Below are positions 47,801-60,800 of a DNA stretch of 64,000 nt, one piece after another. The DNA lies in the NCBI GenBank assembly GCA_963969365.1, contig OZ017751.1, positions 2,046,001 through 2,110,000 of the forward strand, in the 5' to 3' direction. Numbering within the stretch: the stretch's first letter is position 1; the number at the start of each line of letters is the position of its first letter. Position numbers and translations under genes: made by a program. Below the pieces are notes generated by a model. That model searched no databases and was not told the DNA's origin. It saw only the letters and a list, made by a program, of their open reading frames with translations. This stretch comes from Asterochloris sp. CNOR1. Lineage: Eukaryota; Chlorophyta; Trebouxiophyceae; Trebouxiales; Trebouxiaceae.

Positions 47801-50800
47801 TTCCCTGCAGGAGGCCCGAAGCCGTGAGTGTTGTGCGGCATGAATGTGCAGGGTGTGCAGGACATGACCTGCTGCTCAAAACAGCCAGGCTGAGAGCAGC
47901 ACTGCTGCGGTCACCCAGCTCATGGGGTGACCAGCTTGATGGTTTGGGTTGCAGCTCACACCATGCATGCCCAATGACTGCCTGCATTTGCCAGCAGCAT
48001 GGCAGACTGCAGCACAACCCATGCGGGCGTGGCACCTCAGCACTCACATCATCACCAGGTTGGCACAAGCCATCTGCATAGGCACCCCACTGGTGCCGGT
48101 GGGGCCAGCTGGCGACAAGCTGACAGGCAAGACAGAGAGCCATGCAGACATGGCTGACAGCCCACTCACGTCATCCAGATCAGCGCAGACCATCTGCCCG
48201 GGCCCCAGGCGCCCCTTGCGGATCACGTTGTGCGCGTTGGACATGACATCGTCCAGCACGCCAACCTCAGAGGCCACATAGACCATGCCATCCGCGGTCT
48301 CCCAGTAGCGCGCCGGGCGCAACCCGTTGCGGTCCAGCCGGGCCCCAACCTTGTTGCCGTCGCTGAACACCAGTAGGGCAGGGCCATCCCAGCCCTCCTG
48401 GAGGCCCTCATAGTACTCATAGAAGTCCACAACCTGCAGGGGCAGCGCAAGGCCTGCATGAGAATGGCGGTCTGCCTCTTCAGCAGCGGCATGGCAACGA
48501 GTGCATCTGCACTTGAGTGGTGCCCAGTGTGATGATTATGAGGAGGGGATGCAAGGGCAGACTCCAGCTGTGCTCAGCCCAGGTCCACAGCCTGCAAGGG
48601 GCAGCCTGAGCCTGAAAAAAATGAGCTCTCCACAGCTGTTACTAACACTCGAGGAGCTCATCTGAGAGAGAAGGGAGCTGGTGCAGGAAACACAAACTAG
48701 AGAGCTCCATGCCACTGCAGCATACAGGGCTGCCCTGCAACAAGACTTGTGCAGAATGATGCAAACACCAGGCACTGACCCACAACGAGGCTCAGCCTCT
48801 GCCTTGACAGGAGCTCTTGCAGACGGTTGCAGCGCCCATCCCAGGATTCAGGCAGCCTCCCCTGAGAGCTGTACCTGAGGATAGTTGGCCATCAGGTCAG
48901 GGTGGTTCCTGTAGGCCTCGGGCACCAGCGCCATGAGCGCCTGCTGTGCGTCCGTCCCGCTGCGCACCACAAATTCAGCCATGTGGTCCAGGTTGGCAGA
49001 GTCAGACTCTCTCTGATTACACAAGGGCAGAAACTCCTCCTCTCGCCCCTCCCAGACAGGGTGGATCAGGGAGTGCTCCCTTGAGGCCACCCAATTCAGG
49101 TTGCCTTGCAGGGTGTTGATCTCGCCTGCAGACAGGGAAGGTGGGGGCGTGGGACGACCTCCTCACTAAGGTCAGCTATGCTTCTCAGCTGCCTTTGAGC
49201 GCTTGGATCGTGCCCACAGCAGGCAAGTGTTCAGTGACGAAGGTCGAGATGATTTGCACGCTTGGACATCCCTGCCTCAGGGGTGAGGGGCCATCTTGGC
49301 CACTTCAAAGCAGAGCACCCAATGCACTATGTTGGCATTGCCTGTTGCAGGCAAGCGGGGCACCCCAAAGCGCTGCCACACGACTGCAGTTGCCTCTCAT
49401 CACCTTCCTCCTCCAGAGGGCGACATGCAGCTGGCATATGCGGCAGCTTGGTAGATGGGACAAGTAAAGCTTGCCCTTCAGCAAGCCTCACCATTATGGC
49501 CAAGGAAGCGCATGGGCTGCGCAAGGGGCCACCGTGGAGTGGTGTTGGTGGAGTAGCGCCTGTGGTACACAGCAAAGGCTGTCGTGTACTCAGAGTTGGT
49601 CAGGTCTTGGAAGAACTGCCCCACTGCCTGGGACCGCAGCATCCCCTGCAGACGAAAACATGCTTGAGCAATGTTCGCAGCACCTGGAAACGCACAAAAG
49701 TGGTTCCCCAGCACATGGGGCCCCCGGCACGAGAGCCAGGGCTGACATCACATATAAAGCAGCAAGACGCTATGCAGCAAGGCAGGACAGCTCACAAACA
49801 GCCTCAGGGCAAGTAAACCTTAGCACACAAAGCGGGCTGGGGCCCCAACACAGCGTCTACAGGAAGCCAGGGCAGTACCCACCTTGTAGACGATGGTATT
49901 GTTGGAAAAGGTGCAGATGTAGAAGTCATCCTTGCAGTCTGACATCTTCTCGTTCTTTTCCTTCTCAATTAGCTTCCGCAAGATGAACAGCTCCCGCTCA
50001 AGGTCTGCAGCACAAAGTAGCTGCATGAATCTGCATTCCAAGGCATGTAAAGGACAAACAGCTTCTGTAATGCAGCACAGGGGAACACCACCTTGCCCTT
50101 TCAAGCTCTTAAGGAGGTGCCTTATCTGACTGGGTCCTGACCAGGTATTGGCGGGGATGTGTAACAGTCCCACCTGGACAAGCTCACGTGCTGAGGCAAG
50201 AACACAGCACATCAGGTGACCCCAAGAAGTGTGCTAACTGACCCAGAGGATGGCACAGCAGGGCACCCACCTGAGCCTGTGAGCCCATCTTTGTGCTCCA
50301 CGAAGACCTGTTTGATGCGGGGCTGTGTAACCTTGGCAAAGCGCCCAACAACGGCGTGGTCCACAGGAACCTCTCGCCACCCCACCAGCTTGCAGTGCCC
50401 CTCACGCTTCACCACATCCTCGATGATCTGACAGGCCTCCGCTGCGAGCTTGTCATCGTTGGGCAGAAACAGCATGCCCACCCTACAGACAACAAGGATG
50501 CTGAGTGCTGGGCCTAGTGAATAAGGGCAAGGCTGCCAAGTGCAGGCAGAGCATTTGCACTGCAGGCTTTAAGGAGCATGATGCCTGTTCTGAGACAGTC
50601 GCAATAGTCACGAGAGGCAGCACTCTCAGATAGTCTGAAGAGCTATCTCGAGGTACAGTCTGCCACAGCTCAGGGGCAAGGGCCTGTGCAGACATGCAGT
50701 GGATGCAGAATGACCAGCTGCAGGTGTCGCTGACCCTGTGGATTTCTCGTTGAGGTCAGGGATGTCCCTTTTGAACAGCCCCCAGGGCACTTGGGTCAGC

Positions 50801-51647
50801 AGGCCAGCGCCATCCCCAGAGTCGTTGTCAGCTGAACAAGCACCTCTGTGCTCCATGCAGCCCAGTGCCATGAGGGCCTGCAGTGAGAGCGCAGACAAGT
50901 CAGCGGACCCCGATCACACCAGTATGGCAGCAGTAGTTTGGCCATGTAATCTGAGCTACAGGATCTGGCAGTGTGTAAAGCCAAAGGGGGACCAGGGCGG
51001 GCTACTCACGTCCTGGATGACCTTGTGGCTCTTCTCGCTTTTGAGGTTGGCAATGAAGCCGACCTACAGCAGCAGCAGCCGTACGTTAGCTTCAATTGGC
51101 CCTACACCAGCAGACAGCAGGCTGCAGTCCTGCAAGACTCACCCCGCATGCATCACGCTCTTTCAGAAACTCCTCAAGATCATACGCCTCCACAGGCGGC
51201 CTCTGCACCTGGCCATTGGCCCCAGCAGGAGCCTTCTGCAGATGAGCTGCTGGTGTTGATGGGGCAGCTGAGACCTGGCAGGCTGCTGACCCCTTCACTG
51301 CCACATTTGCATTCCTGAGAGAGGCTGGCAGCCTCACAGCAGACTGCTCCCTGCTGTCTTGACCCTGCACCACACAAGCACATATCGTGAGCTCGATCAG
51401 CTGACCAGGCACGGCGGCAGCCTGTGACGTAGCTCCAGGCCCGGGCAGGGCTATTACAGCAGTGCCTTCTGGTTGCAGGAGGCACGCAGCAGATGATACC
51501 AGGCCCCAAAAAGAGGCATAGCCACACCTTCTGGCTGCCGGAGCGCCCAAGACGGGAGCTCAGAACTTTGGCCTGGCCAGCGCGCTTGTGACCGAGGTGG
51601 GTGCTGGGAACAGGGCACTGGGGATTCAGCAGGCTCTGCGTGTCCAT
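38803..51647 (-). CDS. GLU1: ferredoxin-dependent glutamate synthase (Fd-GOGAT)
   Basis: Chloroplast enzyme that turns glutamine plus 2-oxoglutarate into two glutamates with electrons from ferredoxin, completing ammonium assimilation. The start at 51647 gives a basic Ser/Arg-rich transit peptide (exon 51647 to about 51528), continued at about 51364. The mature enzyme should begin at the catalytic Cys in [18 protein letters not shown]. The glutaminase domain continues with [36 protein letters not shown] and [16 protein letters not shown]. The central and FMN domains follow ([60 protein letters not shown]). The 3Fe-4S cysteines are in [15 protein letters not shown] near 41450. The beta-helix domain precedes the family ending [11 protein letters not shown] further acidic tail of roughly 28 residues is unusual. 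No NADH-binding beta subunit is attached, as expected for the ferredoxin type. More than 20 exons in 12.8 kb. Confidence 0.96.
44616..44635 (+). repeat. (TGCAG)4 microsatellite in a GOGAT intron
   Basis: Four perfect TGCAG units lie within an intron. TGCAG is also the usual acceptor motif of this genome. It is on the strand opposite to transcription, where it reads CTGCA. Confidence 0.85.
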
Positions 51648-51840
51648 GAGCTCTCACAAAAGTGGCCAGGAGCAGCGGCTGATCCAGATTCCGAGGGAAA
51701 GCAAGTGGATCTGCTGCTGGACCTTGACATAAATCACCCAGGCGGCCTCCCCAGGACTTCATCTGTAGTCAGGGAACAATCTGAGATGTTGACACAGGTG
51801 CTTGTTCTTGCATGGTTCAAGAGAAATACCAGCAGAGTGC
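51648..51840. promoter_or_regulatory. 193-bp divergent spacer, Fd-GOGAT / CFAP74
   Basis: This is the spacer between the GOGAT start (51647, -) and the chosen CFAP74 ATG (51841, +). The plus strand stays open from 51588 to 51790, so an upstream CFAP74 exon overlapping the GOGAT 5' end cannot be excluded. Confidence 0.45.
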
Positions 51841-54800
51841 ATGATCAATGATCTTAACATGTTTGGGGCTCAAGTGACACAGCCAGGACTCATCACCACG
51901 AGGAGCAATGCCACAGGAGCCAGCGCAGCTCATGCCCGCCAGCAGCAGCAGGCAGTCACACAGGCAGAGGCTATGCTGGAGCAACAAGCTGCAGCTGTGC
52001 AGGAGGTTGCAGCAGAAGCAGAGCAGGCTGCCCACCTGGCAGATGCAATGCAGGTGTGTTACTGAGCACCCCTTCAGGCATGACAGCATTTGCAGAGGGG
52101 CCAAGCTTGATGTTGACTGCCAGCCCCATTGTGTCAGATGCCAGCTCAATTTTTCCTGCAGATGGAAATCCAGGACCTGCTGCATGAGCAGGCAGAACTG
52201 CAGCTGGCCACGCCGGTGCCGCTGCAGCGCCTGCAGACTGTGCGGGACTGGATCGAGGAGCGCAGCGAGGCTCTGGAGAACCAGCAGGATATTCTTGAGC
52301 AGCTGCAGCAGGTTTTCTGGGCCTGCTCTCATGAGGGGATGCAGCCAGGCTTTTTGTGCAATGTCGGTATTAGGCAGCAGCTGCAGCAGGTCTGCTGGGC
52401 TGTCGCTCAGTGAGGACCCAGTCTTGCTAGTCTTAACAAGGCTAGCACCAGGAGAAGCATCTTTGGGCAGCTGCAGCAGGTATGCTGGCGTGTGGAGGCC
52501 CAGCCTTGCTTCTCCAAGCAAGGTCAAAAACTGACCGCTGTAAGGAGCATTCAAGCCTGGCATGTGGGGAGGCAGCCTTGCCACTCCCTGCAAGCTCAAG
52601 ATAGCTCGTTGAACTTGGTTGTCGAGTACTGGTCGCCAGTAGTCTGTTTCTGCACCATGCTTGGGACAGGCAGGGCGCCATGATTTGCAGGCCCAGCATT
52701 GCACGACTCCATGGTGCACAGAACAGTTCAATGCCTCAAAACAAGTGCTACGGCCTGCAGGAGCTGGTGGCTGCAGAGGCCGAGATGCACCATGCCCAGG
52801 AGGCACTGCTGTCCCTCAGCGGGTCCAGTCAGCAGGTGGCCTCCTTCCAGGCCCGCCAGCTGGCGCAGCAGCAGGAGCAGGCCGCAGCCCTGCACCAGCA
52901 GGAGCTACGGGCAGGTGCCAGCTACCAGAGCAAGCAGGCAGCTGCCCTGGCCTGGGCCGAGGCAGAAGCTGCTACTGCTCAGGAACAACAGGATGCAGCT
53001 GTGCAGGCAGCACTCAAGGGGCGCAGTGCCGCCAAAGCCCGCATGAAGGAGAAGGGGGTCCTCCTGCGTGCCATGCAAGGTGAGCGCAGCGGAGCCAGGC
53101 CGATTTGCAGCCCTGCCTGAGCTGCGAACCTGTGCTCAGCATAAGGACTGTGTGTCCCGGCGACCCGTTTGCGGCCTGTGTGACCTTCAAGTGCCTGGCT
53201 GTTGCCTGCACCCTTGCATCGACAGGTTTTCTGCTGCAGTCAAAAACACCATCTAAAGCTGACATTGTGGCTGGTGAGCAATCAGCGCAGTGTTTCTTGC
53301 AGATACATTGGAGGCCAGCAAGCAGAGCATGCGCGCTCACAAGCAGGCGGTGGCGCTTGACCTGAAGCGCCACGTGGACGGCGTGCAAACCAGCATGAAG
53401 GAGAGAGCTGAGCTGCACCTTATCAGGGCCCAGCAGCGTGAGCGCAGCCATGCCAACGAGTTTGATGAGCTGCTCAGCAAGGCGCTGAACCCCTACGAGG
53501 TGAGGCGATCTGTCTGCCAGGGGTTGACATTCTCAGCACAGAGCTTCAGCTCACAGTGATGAGCAGGCTGCCAGCTAAGTCTGCTCAAGCCCCTTGAGGA
53601 GCAGATGCATGCGTGCCGGGCTACTGACTTCAGCTTTGCCCATTCTGACTTGTCTTTCCAACATACGATCAATCTCTTGAGTGATCTGCAGCCTATCCCT
53701 GCATGCTGCACTGCCTACGCCAACTGTCCATGCAGGCTGATCCATCCAAGCAGGATGCTTTGTCGATGCAGGTGTTTAGGCGCAGGGCCGAGGATGCACG
53801 CGTGCACAAGCAGCAGCAGGTGTTTGCTCAAAAGCTGCGCGAGAAGGAGGCTGACATCACAGCAGAGCTTGCACGAGAGGAGAGGCTGCTGGCCAGGGAG
53901 GCAGCGGCGCTGCAGGTGCAGCCCAGTCTGCTTATTCCCAAGTGCTGCACAGCGAGCAATTGAACCCACTGTTCTGCCTGCCTGGCTGTGAGCATGCAGC
54001 TGGGTGCCAGCCCAGGTGCCATCCCATCCCTGCCACCAGATTTTAGGGTCCTGTTTGGCAACATCATGAGCCGCTTGAACCTTGGCGCTGCTTTGTGCAG
54101 GCCCAGCATGAGGTGGAAGCCAAGTATGCTCAGGAGCTAGGGGCTGCTGCTCGTGCCAAGCGTGTTGAACGGTGAGTGCTGCCTTGCTAAAGGCTGCATA
54201 CGTTGCCGGATGAAGTGAAGCATGTACAAGAGCAGTGAATTTCCCAATTGTGCGCTGGCAGACATGCGCCAGCTGCTGCACTTCTGCTCTCTTCTGCAAT
54301 GCCCAAGTGCATCTGTGGACAGGCAGCGCTGCCATAGCTTGACCTGAACAGCCTTCACATTTGCCAGCCCTTGGGGTGCAGGTTCATGCGCAGCCACACC
54401 CGCGAGCACCAGAGCATCCTGGACCCCACAGGGCGTCTGCCAGTGCCCCCATCTGAAGCTACCCTGGTCAAGCGCTGGGACTTTGGCATGGCCACCACCG
54501 CCACTGACGAGCTGGTGGCCCAGTACCAGCAGTTGCACCCAGAGGTGGAGGCGGCAGATGTGCTGCTGCCGCGCATATTAAGGTGAGCTGCAGGCCAGGA
54601 GCTGTCTGTCAGGCTGGCGCATACTCAATGAAGCATGGCGATATCAGGGCGCACGTCTTGGTGGATAGCATGGCCCAAGATGCTAAGCAGCTGCATTTGA
54701 AGCTGAATCCTGGCTGTCCCTGCAACTTGGTGTGCTGTGTGCAGGCAGCTGCAGATGTCAGAGGATCTTGGTAATGCCTCAATGGCAGCAGCATCTGTGG

Positions 54801-57800
54801 CTGGGCTCGGGACGCCGCGACCCACTCCTGCTGGGTCAGGGCAGGCAGCAGCAGGCCTGGAGCAGCATACCTTCTCCTACACGCCCAAGCTGTCAAAGTT
54901 CGAGCAGGATGCCATGCAGCAAGCCCATGAGCAGCACAAGCGCAGCATTGTCAAGCCCCAGGTGGGTGAGTGCCTAAGGATGGCATTCTCTTTGACAGCA
55001 TACCGCAACGGTTCATGCCAGGCTGCAGCATTCTAATTGATGGCACCATATTGATTGCTATCCAGCAGACCATCTGCCTCTGACTGGCGTTCCGCTGAGC
55101 TATACGTTGGGCTGTTCAGGGCAGAAACACCACCAGGCCCTCACGCTGCAGGTCATCATGGGTCGCAAATTTGAGGGGCCAGCAGCATTCATCCCCACAC
55201 CCAAGGTGGTGACCTTCCAGGATTTTGACCTGGGCCAGACTTATACGCAGATGGTCACCTTGACGAATGTCTCCCTGGGCCGAGACACTTTCAAGGTGGG
55301 ACTGGGGACACAGCTTGACATCTTGCCAGAGGCAGCGTGCATCGTCCTCAACTGCAGCTCTGACTGGGGCCCTGCATGCAGTGAATCCCATCATCCTGCA
55401 GCCTGCACTTGCCGGAAGTACCAGCACCCAAGCACCAACAACAGTTGCTTGTAGGCGGCCTCAGATAAGAGTACCATGGCGGCTATGCAAGCTGCCACAG
55501 CTTGGCAGCTGCACTGCAGGTGCTGGAGCTGCCACATGACGTCTGCAGCGCCTTTGACATCAAGTACAAACCACCTGGCTATGTCTCAGCAGGGCTGAAG
55601 TGTGAGATGGAGATTGTGTTCAGGCCCAAGGTGGGACTGCAAGGCAGCGCATGTTTTCACTGATTGCTGCCTCTTTTAGGTATGAAAACCTCTCATGCAT
55701 TTGCACAGATGAGTACCTCCTCAGTGCTGGCAGCAAAGAGCAGTTGCTGAGCCCAAGTGGTGCGTCATGTACACCATTATACTGCAGGTGAACGAGGACA
55801 TAGACACGTCCATTCCACTGCTTGCTGAGACAGGACCCATCTCAATCCCGCTCAAATGCTTCACTCGGAAGGCTGTGCTCAGCCTGTCCGCAAAGGTGAG
55901 GGCTCCACAAGAGGCTCCCGCCCTGACTCAAAGTCCTGCACTTTTGTGTCCGCTCATGTGCTTCAGTGTGTGCCAGCCAGCCAGCTGCTATTTGCACAGC
56001 GGCATGTGTCATTCAGGAAGTGCACGTGGGAGGCTCAGATGGGGTCACACTGGGCGAGGAGGGCCATGCAACCTTCCAGATTGTGAATGATGGGGCACTG
56101 AATGTAGACTTTGAGGTGGATTTGGCTCCAGAGGAGGTGGGCATGTCTGTCATCTGTTGCATTGTGCTTGCCAGCAATTTCAGATGTGCCACCCAGCTGC
56201 TGGGGCTTGCGTTGCTATTGCTGTGCTCACCTTGAGTGCTGAGGCAGCCACCTGTTGCGTCTTGCATGAATCGCTTATGCAGCAGCCCGTCGCTGCATGC
56301 GGAGCCCACTGCTGCTGCAGGATACAGTGGCAGCCTGGCCAGCACTGCCTGCTGCATCCAGTGAGGCCCTCGGGGAACAGGCACTCAGGCGTCCCCGCAG
56401 CGCAGTGAAGGCCGCCTTGTCAGCCAAGGGCCTCAGCCTTAGCCACCACAGCGGGCAGCTGCAGGGCTACAGCAGGGTCACAGTCACCTGCAGCTTTGTG
56501 CCTGCAGTTGTGGGCAAGGTGCTGCAGAGGCTGCAAGTCCTGTGCAGGTGACTGACACCTCATGCCCTACAAGCCTGTTTTAGGCCAAGGCTGTGCTTGG
56601 CAGATGTGATCAGCTGATCAGGCTTTTGCGATGGCAGCTCCAGGCAGGTGGCAGCTTTGCTCCGCAACCAAAGCCTGAGACTGTGAGTGCAGGGCCAAGG
56701 CGGCTCCCAAGCTTGAGCTGAAGCCCCTGCATGTCCTTCTGGCAGCTACTGGGCAGGAGGTGCCCGTGACAGTACAGGGGGAGCTTGTTGACCTGAAGGC
56801 AAGCTGCACCTGGGTGTACAGCTCTGCGTGCCACTCCTTTGCATTGAGGAATCCCATATGCAGGATGCCAGATGTGCTTGGTATTGTGCCCTCTGCATTG
56901 CAGCTGATGCATTGCACAGCCCCAGCTTCTTGGCCCTGCCTGTTGCCTGCAGTGCTGTGTGTTTGAGCACATCTACCGCGATACACTGATCATCCAGAAC
57001 AAGGGCAAGGCATCCATGAAGACTCGGCTGGTGGTTGCAAAGGAGCTGAAGGACTACCTGGAGGTGGTGCCAGTGGTTGGCTTTTGTCAGGCGAGATCTC
57101 AGACTCAGAGCCAATCTGAGCTTAATCTTAGCCTTGAGGCTTGCTGACTAGAAGGCTTTGCAGACTGACTCATGCAGGAAACCCTGTTGGCAAGCAACAC
57201 CCATGTGATCTGCCACAGGCCCAACTCCAGGCTCTTGGTGCCCCAGTTTGACCCTGCAGTGGCGGCATGACACGGGAAGCCTCCTGTGTGCAGGCTGGGC
57301 AGACCCTTCAATTTGCCCTCACCTTCCAGCCAACGCCAACCATCCTGCAGGACTGCAGCAGGTTTGCCACTGGTGACCAAGACGTCCTTGAAGTTCCCAT
57401 GAAGGTGGGCAGCCTTATGTGCCCTCAGCCTCAAACAGGCAGTCTGTGTCCACAGCTGTCAGGACTCGATAGCATCCTCAGGATTCACAAGCTGAGCACT
57501 GCTGGCAATTTGTGCTCCTATCAGCATGTTTCAGCGCACACTCGGGTTCCTGCAGGTGTTGATAGCAGGCCAAAGCAAGCCTGCTACCTTTACACTGAGG
57601 GCACAGCTGACCACCAGCCAGGTGTCCATTGAGCCCCCACAGCTGGAGTTCGGGCCGTGCATGATGGGGGAGCACACAGGGGCGGTCATGCACATCAGGA
57701 ATCACAGCAGGCTCCTCCAGAAACTAGGTGCATTGGCAGGGCTCCCTGCGCACGTACAGTGATCTTCTGGTTGCAGTGCTGCTCAGATTTAGGACTGTAG

Positions 57801-60800
57801 CCACTGGATCTGATGTGTTCGTAATGCTTCTTCAGGGATCAAGCAGCACCTCGTGCTTGTGTATGTTTGGCAAGCAGACCCTTATGTTGGCATCCACCTG
57901 CGCACCTTACTGCTGGTGTTTTGGGCTTCAACAAGCAGAAGCCAGCAGGATGAGAGTGGGGAATATACAAATGCCACTGGAGCCCACCAGTAGCATGGGC
58001 CGTCTGGCAGCCACTACATTTTGATCCAGAGCTGGCAAGCATGGTGAAGCTGCAGAGCCTACTGCTGCGCCTATCACATGGCCGTCACCCCACCATGCCG
58101 CCTGCAGGCTTCACAAGTTTGCCGCGAGGCGTCACCATGAGCTCTGGCGGATTCCTGACCTTGCTGCCCCTGGAAGCTGTGGCCTGCACAGCCCTCTTCA
58201 GCCCGCCCACGCCTGGCAAGCATGAGTTTGAGCTGGCAGGCCAGACGCTGCTGGGCAGCAGCTGCCATGTGCGGTGCACAGCTGTTGGCGTGCAGCCCCC
58301 TGTGCAGCTGTCACACAACACTATCCAGGTGGGAGTGCCCATACATGCTGCCTGAGCCATAGATAGATTGTGGTGGAGAATTACTGAATCCTTGCTGCAG
58401 CCACCCAACCGCAAGGATCGGCTGCTCTGATGATGATACTGATCATCAGGATGAGGGTCCCAACCCAGCACCAAGTGTCCGGCTTGTTGCTGGAGCACTG
58501 CTGCTCAGCAAGCCTATCAGATTAGTGTCCTGACGTTAAGAGAGGACCAGCTGGCTGTCTTTTCTTGTGGAAGCATCTGCTGACCTATGCTGAGGCATGG
58601 CCATGCTGCCTGCAGCTGCCAGCAACTGCTGTGAGGGATAAGGCCACCGCTTCCATCAGCCTTCATAACCGGTCAGAGCAGGCACAGGCCTTTGAGTTTG
58701 CTGTACCGGCAGGCCCAGACCTCCAGCTCAGCCCGCAAGTGGGGTTGCTCCCACCACAGGGCAGCCTGTCCATTCTTGTGCTGTTCACGCCGCAGCCAGA
58801 CCCCTCCACAGCAGCAGCTGCAAGCCAACAGGCGAGACATACATGCAGAGCCTCCCTGTGTTGGACCCCCCATGTCCTTCAGCTAACCCATCAAATTCAG
58901 CTGTCTGCGCCAAGCACTGCATGCCTGGCAAACAGAACTCCCAACAGCAAACAGGCAACATCACGCCTCAGCCTTACCACTGTATGCTTTCAGGAGGGAG
59001 AGGAGCAGCAACCGCAGGACTGGCACCGCTGGGCGGAGTGCGTGATTCCCTGCTACCTCCAGCCACAGCCACTGCCACAGCAGCACCAGCAAGGCGCAAA
59101 CGGTTCTCTTGCTGATGCTACTGCTGGCGCGGCAGGCCCTGTTTCCATGAGGCAGGCTGCTGAAGAGGCGCAGCAGCCAGCTCAGCCATTGGTGCTGCAC
59201 CTGAATGTCACCACCTGCGCCGTGCTACAGAGGCTGCAGCTGCAGGGCACTGCAGTGCACCCTGTGCCGGACCAGGGGCATTGGGTGCTCGACTTTGGTA
59301 AGTTCCTGCTCAGCATGCATCATCTTGCGTTGAAATGGCCTTCACTTACATGTCTCTTGTGTGGCATTAGGTCAGGCCTACGAGTGTCATGTGCCCTCCT
59401 TGTTGGGTGCAGAGCTGCCTGTGGGCGTGCTTAAGGCAGCCTGGCTCTGGCCTGTCCCCTCAGCTGCAAGCTCTGGCAAAGGTCCACAAGTAGTTTGTGG
59501 ATGCCTGCAGGCAGCTTGGCTGTTGGGGAGAGAGTGGTGCAGGATCTCACAATTCACAATGAGGGTGGCGACCCTGCAGACCTGGCCATGGATTTCCTGG
59601 ACCCCCGCGCAGTCTTCTCAGTGGTCAATGCAGCTCGCACCCTCAAGGCTGGCAGCAGTCTGAAGCTGCTGGTGGACTTTGCTCCGCAGGTGGGCTGGCC
59701 TGGCCTGCATGATGCTAGTGTCCGGGAGGGGGCCCTGTCACTTCTGATGAGCGGGGCACTTCCATTGAGCAGGGCATCTGCAATGAGCGGCGCGCCACCA
59801 GTACTGCTGCAGCTCTGCACAGGATGCAGACCTGCGGGCAGTGCTGATTTTGGGCCAGGTTACATGCCCGCCTGCAGATTTTCTAAGGGCCTCTTCAATT
59901 GCTGAATAGCAAGACATTGTCTGCTGTGGCTGCAGACCAAGCAGCTGTATCAGGAGACGCTGGTGCTTCGCACTGCAGCAGGCCGGCTGAGGTGCATCCT
60001 TAGGGGCGTGGGCATTGCTCCCAGCATGCAGGTCAGCGCGCCAACCCTTTCAGCCATGCACTCTGCAGCATTCACCCACACTGGGACTCTGGCACTCAAA
60101 GCCTGGAGTCGCAGTGCCTTTTCTTGCCCGTGATGTTGCCCTGAGCCTGATCGGCAGAATCGTATCTTGGGTGCCTTGAGCGTGGCTGCCCAGAGCTGTG
60201 CTGGATGCTGCAGGTGGAGCCGGCAGCAGCGCTTGCGGATGGTCTGGACTGTGGGGATGTCCTCATTGGCGAGGCAGCTGAGAAGCAAATGACTCTGACA
60301 AACACAGGCATGCTGTTCATGTGCTGCCCATCCAGCTGCTCCTCGTCCCATGCGCTGAGCGGCCTCAGCTTGAGTGCTGAGCCGGCAGCAGCTGCTGCTG
60401 GTACACTTGAGTGACCTCAGCATACTTCGGGCTTCATTGTGGCACACTGACTCTGCTGCAGGTAGCTTTGAAGTTTCTTACAGGCTCAGCTGCACACTGG
60501 CTGCAAGTCTCCCACTTGCCAGCCAACAAGTCTTCTTCTGCAAGCCAGCAGAAGGTCGCATTGCAGCTGGCGCCTCCCAGCAGGCAAGCAGCACTTTGAC
60601 CCAGCACGCTCACCTGCCTGACGTACGCTGTGATGACAATCGACTGCCAGCTGTACAGCGCTCTTATGCGCAGCCGGCGGCTGTTCCATGGCCCGTGCTC
60701 ATCAATGTGTGCTGCAGGTGATCATGGTGTTCAAGCCTGAGCTCCCGGGCCCCGACCTGCGGGGCACGGCCAGGCTGGACGTGCCAGGGATGGACCCCAT

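Noticed and set aside
51645-51648. Second case of overlapping divergent ATGs on CATG at the GOGAT start
   Set aside because: The plus-strand ATG opens a frame that stops after about 28 codons and does not lead to the CFAP74 coiled coil, so it is probably chance.
51817-52806. 329-residue minus-strand open frame rich in Leu and Gln
   Set aside because: It is antisense to the CFAP74 coiled coil. CAG-rich coding sequence gives long Leu/Cys-rich antisense frames.
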